From the NCBI RefSeq assembly GCF_030407435.1, contig NZ_JASDDK010000003.1, forward strand, positions 62,001-126,000: a DNA stretch of 64,000 bases. Direction: 5' to 3'. Made by a program: the position numbers and the translations under genes. Of this stretch, positions 62,033 to 64,000 are shown piece by piece. The stretch's first letter is position 1. Every line of letters starts with the position of its first letter. The DNA is from Winogradskyella bathintestinalis (GTDB lineage: Bacteria > Bacteroidota > Bacteroidia > Flavobacteriales > Flavobacteriaceae). Below the pieces are notes generated by a model, which made no database searches, was not told where the DNA came from, and saw nothing but the letters and a program-made list of their open reading frames with translations.

Positions 62033-62094
62033 GTGACTCGATAATAGAAACTTTGAGTTTTTATTATCGAGTCACACTGAGCGAAGTCGAAGTG
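62033..62094. repeat. Dispersed Flavobacteriaceae-type repeat with perfect hairpin
   Basis: Perfect 14-base arms (62033-62046 and 62062-62075) around a 15-base loop are directly followed by CACTGAGCGAAGTCGAAGTG (62075-62094). The last piece is, from memory, a widespread intergenic repeat in Flavobacteriaceae. Its translation gives DFAQCD-type peptides that appear in many spurious proteins. The element sits between the permease promoter and hisS. Confidence 0.65.
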
Positions 62095-62177
62095 TTTGTG
62101 TGAGGAAAATAAAAATATATCGGCTGTACTCAATATAACAGTTGAGTTCAAATTAATAGAAGTTTCACTAAATAAGA

Positions 62178-62195
62178 TTTCCACTTTTGTGGAAA
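62178..62195 (+). promoter_or_regulatory. Hairpin at the hisS start
   Basis: A 7-bp stem (TTTCCAC with GTGGAAA) with a TTTT loop ends six bases before the hisS ATG. It would cover the ribosome-loading region, or its two arms could form a protein-binding palindrome. No exact TAnnTTTG was found for hisS. Confidence 0.4.
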
Positions 62196-62201
62196 GTAAA
62201 C

Positions 62202-63572
62202 ATGGCACAAAAACCAAGTATACCAAAAGGCACAAGAGATTTTAACGCAGAAGAAGTGGCGAAGCGTTCCTATATCATGGAAACGATAAAAGCGCAGTTT
62301 CAAGTTTATGGATTTCAACCGATTGAAACCCCAAGTTTTGAAAACTCGGATACCTTAATGGGAAAATATGGTGATGAAGGAGATCGCTTAATTTTTAAGA
62401 TTTTGAATAGTGGCGAGTTTTTGAAAAAAATCTCGGATAACGATTATAACTCTAAATCTGAAGGAGTATTAACATCTAAGATTTCAGAAAAAGCGCTTCG
62501 CTATGATCTTACAGTTCCTTTCGCAAGATACGTGGTACAGCACCAAAACGAAATCGAATTCCCTTTCAAACGTTACCAAATTCAACCTGTTTGGCGTGCA
62601 GACCGTCCGCAAAAAGGACGTTTTAGAGAGTTTTTTCAGTGTGATGCCGATGTTGTGGGATCTACGTCTTTATTTCAAGAAGTCGAATTTATACAATTAT
62701 ATGACGCGGTTTTTTCAGCTTTAAATCTAGAAGGTGTTACCATTAAAATTAATAATCGTAAAATCTTATCGGGAATTGCAGAGGTGATTGGTGCACAAGA
62801 TAAATTGATTGATTTTACGGTCGCTTTAGATAAGCTAGATAAAATAGGTGAGGAGAAGGTTAAAGAAGAAATGCAAAGTAAAGGTATTTCTGAAGACGGT
62901 ATTTCTAAGCTTCAACCGTTGTTTATATTAAAAGGAGATTTTGGAAATCAAATAGAAAGTTTAAAAGCGATTTTAAGTTCGTCTGAAATTGGATTAAAAG
63001 GCATTGAAGAACTTGAATTTATTAATACAGCGATTTCAAACTTAAAATTGAAAACGGCAACCTTACAATTAGATGTTACATTAGCAAGAGGTTTAAACTA
63101 TTATACAGGAGCTATATTTGAGGTTTCTGCACCCAAGGATGTAAAGATGGGTTCAATTGGTGGCGGTGGACGCTACGATGATCTCACAGGAATCTTTGGT
63201 CTTAAAGACATGAGTGGAGTCGGTATTAGCTTTGGACTGGATCGCATTTATTTGGTGTTGGAAGAATTGGGTTTGTTCCCAGATACTATTGCTGATTCTA
63301 CAAAAGTACTGTTCATTAATTTTGGGGAGAACGAAGCTATGGCTTGTTTGCAAACCGTTACTAAATTGAGACAAAACGGATTAAAAGCAGAATTGTATCC
63401 TGATGCGGCAAAAATGAAGAAGCAAATGAATTATGCAAACCGTCGTAATATACCGTTTGTGGTTTTAGTTGGAGAAGAGGAATTAAAATCTGAAGTTTTC
63501 ACCTTGAAAAACATGAACTCTGGAGAACAGCATAAAGTAGAATTTAAAGAACTTGAAAGATTGTTAAAATAA
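62202..63572 (+). CDS. hisS: Histidyl-tRNA synthetase
   Basis: Class II aminoacyl-tRNA synthetase charging tRNA-His. I use the ATG at 62202 ([14 protein letters not shown]); a TTG at 62187 is in frame but adds a five-residue extension unlike the family. Motif 2 is [22 protein letters not shown], split at the catalytic Arg, and the histidine-A signature [19 protein letters not shown] and GGGGRYDDL (motif 3 region) are clear. The anticodon-binding domain occupies about residues 360-456. Length 456, a normal to slightly long version. Confidence 0.96.
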   Translation: MAQKPSIPKGTRDFNAEEVAKRSYIMETIKAQFQVYGFQPIETPSFENSDTLMGKYGDEGDRLIFKILNSGEFLKKISDNDYNSKSEGVLTSKISEKALRYDLTVPFARYVVQHQNEIEFPFKRYQIQPVWRADRPQKGRFREFFQCDADVVGSTSLFQEVEFIQLYDAVFSALNLEGVTIKINNRKILSGIAEVIGAQDKLIDFTVALDKLDKIGEEKVKEEMQSKGISEDGISKLQPLFILKGDFGNQIESLKAILSSSEIGLKGIEELEFINTAISNLKLKTATLQLDVTLARGLNYYTGAIFEVSAPKDVKMGSIGGGGRYDDLTGIFGLKDMSGVGISFGLDRIYLVLEELGLFPDTIADSTKVLFINFGENEAMACLQTVTKLRQNGLKAELYPDAAKMKKQMNYANRRNIPFVVLVGEEELKSEVFTLKNMNSGEQHKVEFKELERLLK

Positions 63573-63610
63573 AGAAAGCCCCAGTAAACATCATAAAACT
63601 GGGACTTTCT
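63573..63610 (+). terminator. Inverted repeat after hisS, possible terminator
   Basis: Arms 63573-63585 and 63598-63610 pair over 13 bases with one mismatch around a 12-base loop, starting right after the hisS stop. There is no long T-run, so termination would be weak. The following DNA, 63611-63920, is AT-rich and shows no gene I can support on either strand. Confidence 0.5.
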
Positions 63611-63920
63611 AATCACTAACTAATTACCAAATGATAAAATTCATTTGATATAAACAAACAATCAACTAACTCATTATTATATTTTTGCTCATTTCAGCAA
63701 CATTTTCGGTTTTAACTTTATTATATAAATTCTAGTTTTTAATAACATATCTCGCGCTGAACGTTAAATATCAATTGCCTCGTAATCTAAAGCAATATTC
63801 TCTTGTTTAAAAAATATTTAATTAATAGACTATTTTGATTCCAACCTATATATAATTGAAATATCAGAACAATCGTCAATTAAAAAGATTTCGTCATCTT
63901 AATCAGTCTTACTATCAAAA

Positions 63921-64000
63921 TTATTCCGAATTTTCATCCAGATTTATAGTTAATTTTCTAGTGACTGTAAATTCAAATGAATTTAAATCTTGAGTAAAAT
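63921..64000 (-). CDS. Possible C-terminal end of a gene entering from the right edge
   Basis: On the minus strand one frame is open from the window edge to a TAA at 63923-63921 and reads FTQDLNSFEFTVTRKLTINL followed by DENSE. The composition is plausible for real protein, but 25 codons are too few to identify a family. The other two frames stop within ten codons. Confidence 0.35.
   Translation of the reverse strand, partial: FTQDLNSFEFTVTRKLTINLDENSE

Noticed and set aside
62187-62201. Upstream TTG start of hisS
   Set aside because: It lies inside the hairpin loop and adds a five-residue extension; the ATG at 62202 gives the family N-terminus.
62020-62235. 71-codon minus-strand frame containing a DFAQCD-type peptide
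   Set aside because: It is the translation of the dispersed intergenic repeat and overlaps the hisS start; not a gene.
1-64000. CRISPR array, tRNA/rRNA gene, prophage, integrative element or toxin-antitoxin pair
   Set aside because: No regularly spaced repeats, cloverleaf, integrase, transposase or small two-gene toxin module could be recognised in either strand by reading.

Overview
The window looks like chromosome from a marine or aquatic member of the Flavobacteriaceae (Bacteroidota). The evidence is an AT-rich base composition, start codons without strong Shine-Dalgarno sites, repeated promoters of the Bacteroidota type (TTG, a 17-23 bp spacer, TAnnTTTG), a TonB-dependent receptor with a carboxypeptidase-regulatory-like N-terminus, lineage-typical families (DUF4834, DUF6495, DUF3667, Haem_bd, YfhO) and a probable capnine (sulfonolipid) synthesis locus. 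I see no tRNA, rRNA, CRISPR array, insertion sequence, phage or integrase. This is mostly core and metabolic chromosome with a few lineage-specific genes.

Layout. 1-8 kb: the end of an iron/siderophore-type ABC ATPase, a HEAT-like helical protein, a haem-binding protein, a glycosyltransferase, a YCII protein, an RluA pseudouridine synthase that lacks a normal start codon, a zinc-cysteine-less CobB sirtuin, a two-CHRD lipoprotein and TrmH. 8-10.4 kb: a DeaD-like RNA helicase with an arginine/glycine tail and a structured leader of about 200 nt. 10.4-27 kb: a two-carbon metabolism island. It holds cation symporters (AGCS, DUF4212 plus SSS), an AraC regulator divergent from an acetaldehyde-type aldehyde dehydrogenase, DUF779, acetyl-CoA synthetase, an alcohol dehydrogenase, and a RamB/ScfR-type regulator divergent from malate synthase and isocitrate lyase. 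A striking array of GCGAA sites lies between the last two transcription units. 27-38 kb: a TonB-type receptor, ArsC, prfB with its +1 frameshift, a metzincin-type protease, threonine aldolase, EbfC and oligopeptidase B.

38-42 kb: a cysteine-synthase-like enzyme, a cysteate/serine acyltransferase-like PLP enzyme and a convergent GNAT-like acyltransferase candidate. Together they resemble the sulfonolipid pathway of gliding Bacteroidota and are the most interesting biology here. 43-49 kb: YfhO, glycosyltransferase and flippase, an envelope-glycan unit. 49-57 kb: a very basic secreted protein, DUF3667, uvrA, an ECF sigma factor followed by a 47-codon gene, and an orphan LytTR regulator. 57-64 kb: rpsF-rpsR-rplI, a GDPD lipoprotein, DUF6495, a YD-like lipoprotein, a MacB-type permease, a dispersed repeat and hisS.

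How the genes work together. Ethanol or acetaldehyde could be oxidised to acetate by the alcohol and aldehyde dehydrogenases. Acetate could enter through the SSS symporter, be activated by Acs and be assimilated by the glyoxylate shunt (aceB, aceA). The AraC and RamB/ScfR proteins are the probable regulators. All functions are read from sequence motifs and remembered families; no database search was possible.
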